34,161 nt of DNA from Lachnospiraceae bacterium (GCA_024682555.1 JAIKZD010000030.1:1-34161), one strand, 5' to 3'; shown: positions 15,945-24,666, counted from the stretch's first letter. Numbers and translations are program-made. Notes: a model not told the origin generated them from the letters alone.

Positions 15945-16915
15945 AGAGCTACAGTGTCGGTGCGGATAAGGATTATCATACTGTTAATGAAGCGCTTCAG
16001 GCGGTGCGTTTTTCTGAAGAGTCGGTCATAACGGTGGACGAGGGCTCCTACAGGGAAAAGCTGTTTTTCGAGAAGGAGGATCTTACGATCACCGGCCAAG
16101 GCCCTGAAAAGACTCTGATCATTAACGGTGACGGGGCAAAGGATATCCTTTCCGACGGATCAAGGAGAGGGACATTCAGAAGCTATACGGTCTTTTTGTC
16201 GGGGAAGAGGATAACCCTTAAGGATCTTTCGATAATAAACGACGCGGGCCCCGGAAGGACTGTGGGCCAGAGCGTTTCGGTCTATTCGGATGCGGAGACC
16301 GTATATATGGAAAATGTGTTCATAGATTCTCATCAGGACACTCTGTTTATGGCACCCTTACCTGCAGGCGTCAGGCAGCCCGGAGGTTTTTTCGGCCCCA
16401 GGCATTTAGGCGAGAGGACACTTACAAGGCAGTATTACAAAAACTGCAGAATAAGCGGGGATATAGATTTTATCTTCGGCGGTGCCGATGCCCTCTTTGA
16501 GGATTGTGAAATAATCGTAAAGAACAGAGGCGAAGAGATAAACGGTTATATAGCGGCTCCCTGCGAATCCGACGGAGAGTTTGGGATAGTATTTAAGGAT
16601 TGCATGATATCGGCTGAAGAGGGAACAGAAGCCGGCTCGGTATTTCTCGGAAGACCGTGGCGTCCGAAGGCAAGGACGGTCTATCTGAACTGTTCCTTTG
16701 ACGAGAGCATAAATAACAGGAGATTTTCGGGCTGGGGAAGCGATCCGATAGATCCGGACAAAACCCGGTTTGCCGAATACGGCTCAAAGGATAAAGAAGG
16801 CAGGGCGTTAGATCTTTCCCTCAGGGATGCGGGAGTAAGGATCCTTGATGAGAGAGAGGCTAATATACTGTTACAAAAGCTTGAAGGCTTAAAGGAGGAC
16901 ATTAAGTGCAGATAG
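15941..16915 (+). CDS. CE8 pectin methylesterase (cytoplasmic)
   Basis: Removes methyl groups from methyl-esterified galacturonosyl residues. The 324-residue beta-helix protein keeps the family blocks: GQSVSVY with Gln110, SHQDTLF with Gln132 and Asp133, GDIDFIFGGADALF with Asp176, and FLGRPWRP with Arg238. These match the two catalytic Asp, the Arg and the Gln residues of known pectinesterases. No signal peptide. Start overlaps GH28 (ATGA); the end overlaps the isomerase gene by 10 bases. Intracellular placement fits de-esterification of imported methylated oligomers before GH28 action. Confidence 0.93.
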   Translation: MKSYSVGADKDYHTVNEALQAVRFSEESVITVDEGSYREKLFFEKEDLTITGQGPEKTLIINGDGAKDILSDGSRRGTFRSYTVFLSGKRITLKDLSIINDAGPGRTVGQSVSVYSDAETVYMENVFIDSHQDTLFMAPLPAGVRQPGGFFGPRHLGERTLTRQYYKNCRISGDIDFIFGGADALFEDCEIIVKNRGEEINGYIAAPCESDGEFGIVFKDCMISAEEGTEAGSVFLGRPWRPKARTVYLNCSFDESINNRRFSGWGSDPIDPDKTRFAEYGSKDKEGRALDLSLRDAGVRILDEREANILLQKLEGLKEDIKCR

Positions 16916-17748
16916 GAATACGGGCCCATGATGTGAAATATGCCCCGTTTGATGAGCTTGTGCCCATTATAAGGGATCAGGGATTTAAGTGTATGCATAT
17001 AGCCCTGTCTAAATCGGTAAAAGAGTTTATATGTGATAATGCATCCATGACTCCGGGACTTGCGATGCATATGAAAAGGGTTGCTGATGAGAATAAGATC
17101 GACATCGCGGTGCTTGGAAATTATCTGAATCTCTGCCATCCCGACAGGGAAGTATATAAAGAGACGGTTAAAAGATATATAGCCCATATAAGATTTGCAA
17201 AATATCTCTGCTGCAGCGTTGTGGGGACCGAAACGGGAGCCGTAAATGCGGAGTACAGATATGAGGAGAGGAATCATTCCCCGGAAGCGTTAAAGATATT
17301 CATCGAAAATCTGAAGCCCGTGATAGAAGCCTGTGAGAACTTCGGAGTCGTGCTGGCCATAGAACCCGTTTACAGGCATGTGGTGTACAGTGCACAAAGG
17401 GCAAGAGAGGTGCTTGACAGCATCGCTTCACCGAACCTTCAGATAATACTTGATCCCGTAAATCTTCTGTGCAGGGAGAATATTGACAGACAGGATGATA
17501 TAATAAACGAAGCTTTTGATCTCCTTGCCGAAGACATAGCCGTGATACATCTCAAGGATTTCAGGGTGGAGGGGGATGATCTGAAGGCCATCGCATTCGG
17601 AGAAGGAGAGTTTGACCATAAGCTCCTTCTTACAAGGATAAAGGAAAAAAAGCCATACATACAGTGCACGCTTGAAAACACTGTGCCTGAGAATGCGGTA
17701 AAAACGAGAAAATTCACACAGGATCTGTACAATAAACTGCCTATATAA
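16906..17748 (+). CDS. TIM-barrel sugar (phosphate) isomerase/epimerase, xylose-isomerase-like
   Basis: A 280-residue cytoplasmic protein of the AP-endonuclease-2/xylose-isomerase-like barrel family. Likely metal ligands are the Glu in VLAIEPVYRHVV, Asp in IILDPVNLLC, His in AVIHLKDFRV and Glu in CTLENTVPENA. It starts at GTG (16906), placed seven bases after AAAGGAGG, inside the end of the pectinesterase gene (10-base overlap). The family includes ketose 3-epimerases, hydroxypyruvate isomerase and inosose enzymes. The substrate is unknown. Position between a pectinesterase and kduI points to a uronate or ketouronate. Confidence 0.8.
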   Translation: MQIGIRAHDVKYAPFDELVPIIRDQGFKCMHIALSKSVKEFICDNASMTPGLAMHMKRVADENKIDIAVLGNYLNLCHPDREVYKETVKRYIAHIRFAKYLCCSVVGTETGAVNAEYRYEERNHSPEALKIFIENLKPVIEACENFGVVLAIEPVYRHVVYSAQRAREVLDSIASPNLQIILDPVNLLCRENIDRQDDIINEAFDLLAEDIAVIHLKDFRVEGDDLKAIAFGEGEFDHKLLLTRIKEKKPYIQCTLENTVPENAVKTRKFTQDLYNKLPI

Positions 17749-17792
17749 TAAAAAAGACGGATAAGGCAGAAAAATAAAGGAGGAAAACAGAA

Positions 17793-18656
17793 ATGGAAGT
17801 AAGGACGGCTGCATCACCTAAGGATGCAAAATACTACGATACCGACAGATTAAGGACGGAGTTTCTGATAGACGATCTGTTCATAGCGGATGAGATCAAA
17901 ATGGTCTACAGCCATATAGACAGGATCATCACAGGGTCTGCCGTTCCCGTAAAAAAAGAACTGATACTGACCGCAGGGGATGAGCTGAGAGCCGGATATT
18001 TCCTTGAAAGACGTGAGATGGGTGTTATCAACATCGGAGGAGCCGGGATCATTAAGATAGACGGAAAGACATATGATGTCGGATATAAGGAGGGAATGTA
18101 TATCGGTATGGGAAACAGGGATATCTCCTTTGCTTCGGAGAATGCGGACGATCCTGCCAAATTCTATATAAATTCGACTCCCGCACATATGACCTACAAG
18201 ACCGTGCTGATAAAGAGGGAAGGTACTCCCGCTGACGATGTTGTGATCATTAAGGATGAAAACAAAAAAGAGCTTGGTTCCTTAGAGGGTTCCAACCACA
18301 GGGTAATAAACAAATACATTCTTCCGGGACAGGTGGAAAGCTGTCAGCTGGAAATGGGAATGACCGAATTAAAACCGGGAAGCATCTGGAATACCATGCC
18401 CTGTCATACTCATGACAGAAGGATGGAGGTCTATCTGTATTTCGGGATACCGAAGGATGCATTTGTAATGCATTTCATGGGTGAGCCGACCGAGACGCGT
18501 CATGTCGTTATGAGAAACGAACAGGCGATCATAAGCCCCAGCTGGTCGATACACATGGGCGCAGGCTCACAGGCATATACCTTTATATGGGGTATGGCAG
18601 GCGAAAATCAGGATTTCGATGACATGGATGATGTTGACAACAAAGATCTTATGTGA
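17793..18656 (+). CDS. kduI: 5-keto-4-deoxyuronate isomerase (KduI)
   Basis: Zinc isomerase that converts 5-keto-4-deoxyuronate to 2,5-diketo-3-deoxygluconate in the unsaturated pectin branch. Length is 287 residues. The N-terminus has the family signature PKDAKYYDTDRLRTEFLI. The metal site is complete: His205 and His207 in PCHTHDRR, Glu212 in MEVYLYF, and His254 in SWSIHMGAG, offset by nine from E. coli His196/198, Glu203 and His245. The protein ends in the acidic GENQDFDDMDDVD tail seen in the family. Ribosome site AAAGGAGG. Its partner kduD lies on the other strand upstream and kdgF lies downstream. Confidence 0.95.
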   Translation: MEVRTAASPKDAKYYDTDRLRTEFLIDDLFIADEIKMVYSHIDRIITGSAVPVKKELILTAGDELRAGYFLERREMGVINIGGAGIIKIDGKTYDVGYKEGMYIGMGNRDISFASENADDPAKFYINSTPAHMTYKTVLIKREGTPADDVVIIKDENKKELGSLEGSNHRVINKYILPGQVESCQLEMGMTELKPGSIWNTMPCHTHDRRMEVYLYFGIPKDAFVMHFMGEPTETRHVVMRNEQAIISPSWSIHMGAGSQAYTFIWGMAGENQDFDDMDDVDNKDLM

Positions 18657-18664
18657 CAACAGAG

Positions 18665-18690
18665 ACCGGCACCTGAAACAGGAGTCCGGT
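18665..18690 (+). other. Intercistronic hairpin between kduI and uxaC
   Basis: ACCGG (18665-18669) pairs with CCGGT (18686-18690), with an inner CCTG (18672-18675)/CAGG (18679-18682) helix around AAA. No U-tract. It may only be an mRNA processing or stability element; a GTG (18689) at its 3' edge is not the uxaC start. Confidence 0.4.
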
Positions 18691-18724
18691 GGGATCATTA
18701 AAAACAGCAGGAGGAAAAATAAAC

Positions 18725-20164
18725 ATGAAAGCATTTATGGACAGGGATTTTATCTTACAGACGGATACTGCAAAGCATCTGTTTCATGATCATGCGGAGA
18801 GCCTTCCTATAATCGATTATCACTGCCATCTTTCACCGCAGGAGATATATGAGGACAGAAGATTCAACAATATAGCCGAGGTATGGTTCGGCGGAAAGGA
18901 AGATGACGGACACTATTTCGGAGATCATTACAAGTGGCGTCTCATGAGATCCAACGGACTAAATGAGAGAATGGTCACGGAGCACGGGGATGAGCTTGCC
19001 CGCTTCAAGGCTTTTGCGGCAACCCTTGAGATGGCAATCGGCAATCCCATGTATCATTGGTGCAATCTGGAGCTTAGGAAATATTTCGGCATCACGGAGC
19101 CCTTGAATACCGGAAATGCCGAAGAGATATACAACAAGTGCAATGAAATGTTAAAAAACGACCCGAAGCTTTCGGTAAGGGGTCTTATTGAACAGAGCAA
19201 TGTGGCTTATGTCGGGACTACGGATGATCCCATAGATTCACTTGAATGGCATAAAAAGATAGCTGCAGACAAGAGCGTTAAGTTCATGGTGAGACCTTCC
19301 TTCCGACCGGATAAGGCAATAAACATCCAAAAGGACGGATTTAAGGAATACATCGGGAAGCTTGCTATGGCAGCGGGAAAGGACAGCCTTGAGAGTGCAG
19401 CTGATGTAATAGAAGCTCTGAAGGACAGAATAAGATTCTTTGCAGCACACGGCTGTGTGGCCTCGGATCACGGACTTGATTACATCCCCTTCAGGGAAGG
19501 TGACATGGCGGCAGCGGACAGCGCCTTTAATAAGGTCATGAACGGTGAGACCATATCGCTTGAGGAGGCAGAGATCTACCAGACGAAGGTTCTCTGTGAG
19601 ATCGCAAAAGAATACCATAAGCAGGGGATCGCAATGGAGCTTCATTATTCCTGTTTAAGGAATATGAATGAGAGGATGTTTAAGCTTGAAGGCCCGGATA
19701 CGGGATTTGACATGATCTCCCAGAATACCTGCGGCGGTCATATAGCAGAGCTTCTGTCTTACCTGGATAAGACGGGAGAGCTTCCGAAGACCATCATCTT
19801 TTCACTGAATCCTGCCGACAATGAGCAGATAGGAACTATCCTCGGATGCTTCCAGTCAGATGAGATGCCCGGGAAAATACAGCACGGTCCCGCATGGTGG
19901 TTCAATGATTCAAAGTCAGGGATGGAAGAGCAGATGAAGTCTCTTGCAAACCTCGGGCTTCTAGGTAACTTTATAGGAATGCTCACGGATTCGAGATCCT
20001 TCCTTTCATATACGAGACATGATTATTTCAGGAGGATCATGTGCAACCTGATCGGTAACTGGGTTGAAAACGGTGAATATCCGAATGATGAGAAGGCTCT
20101 TAAGAAGATTGTTGAGGGAATTTCATTCTATAATGCAAAGAGATATTTTAACCTGGATATCTGA
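18725..20164 (+). CDS. uxaC: Uronate isomerase (UxaC)
   Basis: Converts D-galacturonate to D-tagaturonate and D-glucuronate to D-fructuronate in the cytoplasm, so it serves both uronate branches here. Length is 479 residues, as expected. MKAFMDRDFILQTDTAKHLF and PIIDYHCHLSPQEIYEDRRF (His33 and His35, amidohydrolase metal motif) are diagnostic; further conserved blocks are HYKWRLMRSNG, SDHGLDYIPF and MLTDSRSFLSYTRHDYFRR. AGGAGG nine bases before ATG 18725 fixes the start; the frame extends upstream from a GTG without support. Confidence 0.96.
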   Translation: MKAFMDRDFILQTDTAKHLFHDHAESLPIIDYHCHLSPQEIYEDRRFNNIAEVWFGGKEDDGHYFGDHYKWRLMRSNGLNERMVTEHGDELARFKAFAATLEMAIGNPMYHWCNLELRKYFGITEPLNTGNAEEIYNKCNEMLKNDPKLSVRGLIEQSNVAYVGTTDDPIDSLEWHKKIAADKSVKFMVRPSFRPDKAINIQKDGFKEYIGKLAMAAGKDSLESAADVIEALKDRIRFFAAHGCVASDHGLDYIPFREGDMAAADSAFNKVMNGETISLEEAEIYQTKVLCEIAKEYHKQGIAMELHYSCLRNMNERMFKLEGPDTGFDMISQNTCGGHIAELLSYLDKTGELPKTIIFSLNPADNEQIGTILGCFQSDEMPGKIQHGPAWWFNDSKSGMEEQMKSLANLGLLGNFIGMLTDSRSFLSYTRHDYFRRIMCNLIGNWVENGEYPNDEKALKKIVEGISFYNAKRYFNLDI

Positions 20165-20208
20165 TATCACTTTTGACCATCACATCATACGATAAAAGGA
20201 GACATAAA

Positions 20209-21690
20209 ATGGACAGATTAAATTACGAAACGCTGAAAAGATCAGGTTATGACGGATACATACTTGAGGACGCACCCGAACGGGTACTGCAGTTTGGGGA
20301 AGGCAATTTTTTAAGAGCCTTCGTGGATTATTTCTTTGACATGATGAACGAAAAGGCAGGCTTTAACGGAAAGGTTGTTCTTGCACAGCCCATAGAAAAG
20401 GGCCTTGCCGAAATGATCAACGAGCAGGAAGGCCTGTATACCCTGTTTTTAAGAGGCCGGGAAAACGGTGAAAAGGTGAACAGAAAGAGAGTGATCTCCT
20501 GTGTTTCTAGGTGCCTTGATCCATATAAGAACTTTGATGTGCTTATGGAATGCGCAAAGAATCCGGAACTCCGTTTTATCGTAAGTAACACAACGGAAGC
20601 GGGGATCGCCTATGATCCCGCCTGCAGTCGGGAAGACAGACCCGCATCCAGCTTCCCCGGAAAACTGACACAGTTTCTCTACGAAAGATTCCAAACCGGT
20701 CTGAAGGGTTTTATCATCCTTTCCTGTGAGCTCATAGACAGAAACGGTGACGAACTGAAAAGATGCGTGGACCTTTATATCGACAAGTGGGGACTTCCGG
20801 ATGATTTTAAGAAGTGGGTCCATGATGAGAACATCTTCTGTTCAACTCTTGTGGACCGTATAGTTCCCGGCTATCCGCGGAATGAGGCATCGGATATCTG
20901 CAATGAGCTGGGTTATGAGGACAGGCTTTTAGATACCGGTGAGGTGTTCGGCGCCTGGGTGATCGAAGGACCGCAGTCCATAAAGGATGAGCTTCCCTTT
21001 GATAAGGCAGGTCTGCCGGTCATTGTGGTTGACAACGTGGATCCCTACAAGAAGCGCAAGGTCCGGATCTTAAACGGTGCCCATACATCCATGATAATGG
21101 CTGCCTATGTTTCGGGGCAGGATATCGTGAGAGACTGTATGAACGATGAGGTTATAAAGGGCTTTATGAACAGGGCCCTGTATGATGAGATAATCCCGGT
21201 GCTTAAGGATTCCCTTCCCGAAGATGACCTTAAGGAGTTTGCGGCTGCTGTATCGGACAGATTTGCGAATCCTTTCATCGATCATCTGCTGCTGTCGATA
21301 TCGCTCAATTCACAGTCGAAATGGAAGGCAAGGGTAATGCCTACCGTTTCCGAGTATTATGAGAAGAACAGAGAACTTCCGCCGGTGCTTACATTCTCCT
21401 TTGCGGCTTTTCTGTATTTTTACCATCTCGGGCAGGAAAAAGGGGACAAATGTCTCATCGGAAAGAGAGAAAATGATACCTTCGAGATAAAGGATGACGA
21501 GTGGGTGCTTGATGAATTCTATGGGGCAAAGGATCTGGGACTTTCAGAACTTGCGGATCGGATAATCGGAAATGAAAAGATGTGGGATGGCATTCTCTTA
21601 AAGCTTAACGGATTTTCCGATACGGTTAAGAAAGACCTTGAACTCATAGAGGAAAAGGGTATGTATGAAGCCATGAGGACGATATCCTGA
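20209..21690 (+). CDS. uxaB: Tagaturonate reductase / altronate oxidoreductase (UxaB)
   Basis: NADH-dependent reduction of D-tagaturonate to D-altronate. The 493-residue protein belongs to the polyol-specific long-chain dehydrogenase (mannitol dehydrogenase) family: VLQFGEGNFLRAFVDYFFD forms the N-terminal nucleotide-binding segment, SNTTEAGI follows, and KVRILNGAHTSMI carries the characteristic catalytic-domain block. The HTSM form and its position between uxaC and uxaA favour UxaB over UxuB or MtlD. ATG 20209 is preceded by AAAGGAG; the longer frame from TTG 20173 lacks a ribosome site. Confidence 0.93.
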   Translation: MDRLNYETLKRSGYDGYILEDAPERVLQFGEGNFLRAFVDYFFDMMNEKAGFNGKVVLAQPIEKGLAEMINEQEGLYTLFLRGRENGEKVNRKRVISCVSRCLDPYKNFDVLMECAKNPELRFIVSNTTEAGIAYDPACSREDRPASSFPGKLTQFLYERFQTGLKGFIILSCELIDRNGDELKRCVDLYIDKWGLPDDFKKWVHDENIFCSTLVDRIVPGYPRNEASDICNELGYEDRLLDTGEVFGAWVIEGPQSIKDELPFDKAGLPVIVVDNVDPYKKRKVRILNGAHTSMIMAAYVSGQDIVRDCMNDEVIKGFMNRALYDEIIPVLKDSLPEDDLKEFAAAVSDRFANPFIDHLLLSISLNSQSKWKARVMPTVSEYYEKNRELPPVLTFSFAAFLYFYHLGQEKGDKCLIGKRENDTFEIKDDEWVLDEFYGAKDLGLSELADRIIGNEKMWDGILLKLNGFSDTVKKDLELIEEKGMYEAMRTIS

Positions 21691-21784
21691 TCCCGTAAAT
21701 ATATAAGGGGAAATGTTTTTCCCTGAGGTTTACTGCAGACGGAGGATTAATCCGACGTTTGCCATGGTACGGATGGAGATTGAG

Positions 21785-23266
21785 ATGAAATATATAAAAA
21801 TACATCCAGCGGATAATGTGGCGGTTGCCCTTGAGGATATGAAAAAAGGGGATACCGTGGGAACAGACGGCTCCCTGATCGGACTTTGTGAGGATATATC
21901 ACGGGGTCATAAGATAGCGCTTGAAGATATCCCTGAAGGAAAGCCTGTTATCAAATACGGAAACAGGATAGGGATAGCTGATAGGTATATAGAAAAGGGC
22001 TCCTGGGTGCATACGCACAATGTAAGAACAGCACTGTCCGAAAATGCAAAATATGTTTACGAGCATACGGACTATGAGCCTGAGAAGTCAGAGGAACGCT
22101 TCTTTATGGGATATAAGCGCCCTGACGGAAAGACGGGGATCAGAAACGAGATCTGGATCATTCCCACAGTTGGCTGTGTCAATTCGATCGCGGAAAGCCT
22201 TGTAAGGAACAATCAGGATCTTATAAAGGGGAGCATTGACGGTCTCTATGCCTTTACCCATCCTTACGGCTGTTCGCAGATGGGTGATGATCATGCGACT
22301 ACGAAAAAGCTTTTAGCCTCGCTCGTACGTCATCCCAATGCGGGCGGAGTCCTGGTGCTTTCCCTCGGATGTGAAAATCTTACCCTTGAACAGTTCAAGA
22401 CCGAGCTGATGGAATGGAATGAGTCGAGAGTCAAATTTCTTGTATGTCAGGATGTGCAGGATGAGGTCTCTGAGGGAAGCCGGCTGTTAAGAGAGCTTGC
22501 GGACTACGTGGGATCATTTGAAAGAGAAAAGGTTTCTGCTTCGGAGCTTATTGTAGGCTTGAAATGCGGCGGATCCGACGGACTTTCGGGAATAACCGCA
22601 AACCCCGCAGTGGGACGTTTCTCGGACAGGCTCATAGCCATGGGCGGGTCCACGGTGCTCACGGAGGTTCCCGAGATGTTCGGGGCGGAGTCAATTCTTT
22701 TTAACCGCTGTAAAAACATAGATGTATTCAATAAAGCGGTAAAGATGGTAAACGGTTTCAAGGATTATTTTGTATCTCACGGGCAGGTGGTATATGAAAA
22801 TCCTTCCCCCGGCAATAAGGCGGGCGGGATAACGACCCTTGAGGACAAATCCTGCGGCTGCGTGCAGAAGGGCGGTTCGGCGGAGATCGTGGACGTTCTC
22901 GGGTATGCGGAGAGTGTTAACAAAAAAGGTTTAAGCCTCTTATCCGGCCCCGGAAATGACATGGTGAGCACCACCGATCTTACGGCTGCGGGCGCACATA
23001 TGATCCTGTTCACCACGGGAAGGGGGACACCCTTTGGAGCCCCGGCTCCCACCGTCAAGATATCAACGAATACTGCCCTTTACGAAAAAAAGAAGAGCTG
23101 GATCGACTTTAACGCAGGCGGTATCGCCGAAGGAAAGGAAACCATAGATGAGGCCGGGGAAAGGCTGCTTGACTATGTTCTTGAGGTGGCTTCCGGGAAA
23201 AAGACGAGGACCGAAGAAGGCGGCTACCGTGAGATAGCGATCTTCAAGGACGGCGTTACCCTGTAA
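21785..23266 (+). CDS. uxaA: Altronate dehydratase (UxaA)
   Basis: Dehydrates D-altronate to KDG; Fe-dependent family. The 493-residue single-chain form has an N-terminal SAF-like domain (about 1-90; MKYIKIHPADNVAVALEDMKKGD and GKPVIKYGNRIG) followed by the large catalytic domain with GYKRPDGKTGIRNEIWIIPTV, THPYGCSQMGDDH, LGCENL and LKCGGSDGLSG, where the Cys and His residues are likely metal ligands. ATG 21785 follows GGAG; ATG 21773 in the same frame is possible, and the frame reaches 21713 without clear support. Last gene of the pectin operon; the terminator at 23298-23334 follows. Confidence 0.94.
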   Translation: MKYIKIHPADNVAVALEDMKKGDTVGTDGSLIGLCEDISRGHKIALEDIPEGKPVIKYGNRIGIADRYIEKGSWVHTHNVRTALSENAKYVYEHTDYEPEKSEERFFMGYKRPDGKTGIRNEIWIIPTVGCVNSIAESLVRNNQDLIKGSIDGLYAFTHPYGCSQMGDDHATTKKLLASLVRHPNAGGVLVLSLGCENLTLEQFKTELMEWNESRVKFLVCQDVQDEVSEGSRLLRELADYVGSFEREKVSASELIVGLKCGGSDGLSGITANPAVGRFSDRLIAMGGSTVLTEVPEMFGAESILFNRCKNIDVFNKAVKMVNGFKDYFVSHGQVVYENPSPGNKAGGITTLEDKSCGCVQKGGSAEIVDVLGYAESVNKKGLSLLSGPGNDMVSTTDLTAAGAHMILFTTGRGTPFGAPAPTVKISTNTALYEKKKSWIDFNAGGIAEGKETIDEAGERLLDYVLEVASGKKTRTEEGGYREIAIFKDGVTL

Positions 23267-23297
23267 GAAACCATAAAAGCCGGTGCAAGATTATATT

Positions 23298-23334
23298 CCC
23301 GCTGCCCCTTTGACAGGGCGGCGGGCTTTTTTTT
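23298..23334 (+). terminator. Strong intrinsic terminator of the pectin operon
   Basis: CCCGCTGCCC (23298-23307) pairs with GGGCGGCGGG (23316-23325), one U-G pair included, around an 8-base loop. C and eight T residues follow (23327-23334). It lies 31 bases after the uxaA stop. Confidence 0.93.
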
Positions 23335-23339
23335 GGTTC

Positions 23340-23375
23340 GCCCGCCATGGGCGGGCTCTAACGGGCCAAAACCCG
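23340..23375. repeat. G+C-rich palindromes directly after the terminator
   Basis: GCCCGCC (23340-23346) pairs with GGCGGGC (23350-23356) around ATG. CGGG (23362-23365) and CCCG (23372-23375) flank CCAAAA. The GGGCCAAAACCC core resembles, in reverse orientation, the GGGTTTTGCCC hairpin at 5424-5434. This may be a dispersed intergenic element. Confidence 0.45.
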
Positions 23376-23452
23376 AGGCTGAAACGGTCTTTTGCTGCAG
23401 TTCATCCGGGCTCAGGGATAAGAGGGTAGATTACCTCAGCATAAATAGGGGG

Positions 23453-23481
23453 TAGTCAGGCGTGAAAAAACATGTTATCAT
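23453..23481 (+). promoter_or_regulatory. Candidate promoter of the kdgF-gntR unit
   Basis: TAGTCA (23453-23458) and TATCAT (23476-23481) are 17 bp apart; each matches the consensus moderately. The operator palindromes overlap the -10 and the expected start site, which supports a repressed promoter here. Confidence 0.45.
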
Positions 23482-23503
23482 CCAAGTAACATGTTAGTTG
23501 GAT
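23469..23503. promoter_or_regulatory. Double operator (AACATGTT cores) upstream of kdgF-gntR
   Basis: AACATGTT occurs at 23469-23476 and 23488-23495. The second is the centre of a 24-bp near-perfect palindrome (23480-23503): ATCCAA, G, TAACATGTTA, G, TTGGAT, with only the two G positions unpaired. The same TAACATGT core recurs twice before the TRAP operon. The likely ligand is the FadR-type GntR protein encoded immediately downstream (inference). Confidence 0.75.
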
Positions 23504-23538
23504 CATTGCCGGATAATTAACGCAGAGGAGGAATGCAG

Positions 23539-23862
23539 ATGTTTGTAAGAAACAGCGACAGGGATTATAAGGATCTGGGCGGCGGCACGAAGAGAAAAGT
23601 GCTTGCTTACAGCGATAATATCATGAATGTTGAACTATTGTTTGAAAAGGGTGCAAAGGGTGCGATGCATTCACATCCCCATGAGCAGATCGGCTACGTG
23701 ATAGAGGGAAGCCTTGTGTTCCATGAGGAGGGAAAAGAGGACGTTACACTAAACGCCGGAGATTCATATATCGTTGCTCCGGACGTTTCGCACGGCATCG
23801 ACTGTCTTACGGAGGTAAAACTCCTCGACATATTCACTCCGAAGCGTGATGATTTCCTGTGA
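23539..23862 (+). CDS. kdgF: KdgF-like cupin: converts unsaturated uronates to ketonised form
   Basis: A 107-residue single-domain cupin. KdgF catalyses ring opening of 4,5-unsaturated galacturonate to 5-keto-4-deoxyuronate, the substrate of KduI. The N-terminus FVRNSDRDYKDLGGGTKRKV, the metal motif MHSHPHEQIGYVIEGSL (His44, His46, His48 and Gln50 are candidate ligands), GDSYIVAPDVSHGI (His85) and the C-terminal DIFTPKRDDFL match the family closely. AGAGGAGG ends at 23531, ideal for ATG 23539 but too close for ATG 23533. It shares a promoter with the regulator that follows. Confidence 0.87.
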   Translation: MFVRNSDRDYKDLGGGTKRKVLAYSDNIMNVELLFEKGAKGAMHSHPHEQIGYVIEGSLVFHEEGKEDVTLNAGDSYIVAPDVSHGIDCLTEVKLLDIFTPKRDDFL

Positions 23863-23896
23863 TCATCCGGAAACATAATTCCGAAAGGAAAAACAG

Positions 23897-24571
23897 ATGG
23901 ATATTTCATTAAACCAGATAACTTATGAGAGACTCAAAAAAGATATCATGACCCTCGCATTAAAACCGGGAGAGCCTGTTTCCGCAAGCAAGATAGCTAC
24001 GAGATACGGAGTCAGCCGTACTCCGGCAAGAGAGGCTCTGGTCAGGCTTCAGGACGAGGGAATGGTGGATATCTACCCGCAGTCTAAATCAGAGATCTCA
24101 AAGATCAAGGTGGGAAGGATAAAACAGGAATGGTTTGTCCGTAAATCGCTTGAAATGGGAATGGTAGATTCCTTTTTCGAAGGCGTTACCGAGGATGATC
24201 TGAACAGGATGAGAGAGTGCGTAAAAAGACTTGAAACTCTCGGAATGACCCCCAGAGATCATGAGAGCGCCTATGAGTACATACAGCGGGATGACGAATT
24301 CCACAGGATCACGCATCTTGCAGCAGGAAAAAGTCTTGCTGCCGACATTATATCAAACACATTGCCTAACTACAGGCGGTTAAGGCTTCTGATCGACCTT
24401 GAGAACGCAAACAAGGACAGGACCATAAACGACCATCTGAAACTCGTCATGTTTGCCGAAAAAGGGCAGAAGGAAGAGTACAGGGATTTCCTGAAAGAGC
24501 ACTTGAGCCATATCATAAAGGACATGTCGGACATGAAGGAACAGTTTCCGGATATGTTCGAGGAGGAATAA
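23897..24571 (+). CDS. GntR-family regulator, FadR (FCD) subfamily
   Basis: DNA-binding repressor or activator of 224 residues. The winged helix lies at about 5-70 (KIATRYGVSRTPAREALVRLQDEGMVDI, including the typical SRTPxREAL). The FCD ligand domain covers about 80-215, with likely metal or ligand residues in RDDEFHRITH, INDHLKL and KEHLSHI. Relatives include ExuR/UxuR-like sensors of hexuronates and KDG-type acids. The near-identical operators before kdgF (autoregulation) and before the TRAP genes make this the probable controller of both. Preceded by GAAAGGA. Confidence 0.92.
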   Translation: MDISLNQITYERLKKDIMTLALKPGEPVSASKIATRYGVSRTPAREALVRLQDEGMVDIYPQSKSEISKIKVGRIKQEWFVRKSLEMGMVDSFFEGVTEDDLNRMRECVKRLETLGMTPRDHESAYEYIQRDDEFHRITHLAAGKSLAADIISNTLPNYRRLRLLIDLENANKDRTINDHLKLVMFAEKGQKEEYRDFLKEHLSHIIKDMSDMKEQFPDMFEEE

Positions 24572-24634
24572 ACGGACCGGAAAGGACAGAAGGACAGCTT
24601 TATTTCAGGATCCTTGTGCACAATCACCAAAAAA

Positions 24635-24666
24635 AAACAGTTCACATTGTAAATTTTTAACTGTTT
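24635..24666. repeat. 8-bp inverted repeat overlapping the TRAP -35 region
   Basis: AAACAGTT (24635-24642) and AACTGTTT (24659-24666) are perfect inverted copies with a 16-bp spacer. The right arm overlaps the -35 hexamer, so it could bind a second regulator. Confidence 0.4.

Noticed and set aside
21713-21784. Extended start of uxaA at 21713 or a small leader peptide there.
   Set aside because: The added 24 residues have no family similarity and the segment contains a GGGGAAA/TTTTCCC hairpin; ATG 21785 begins the conserved KYIKIHPADNVAVAL segment.
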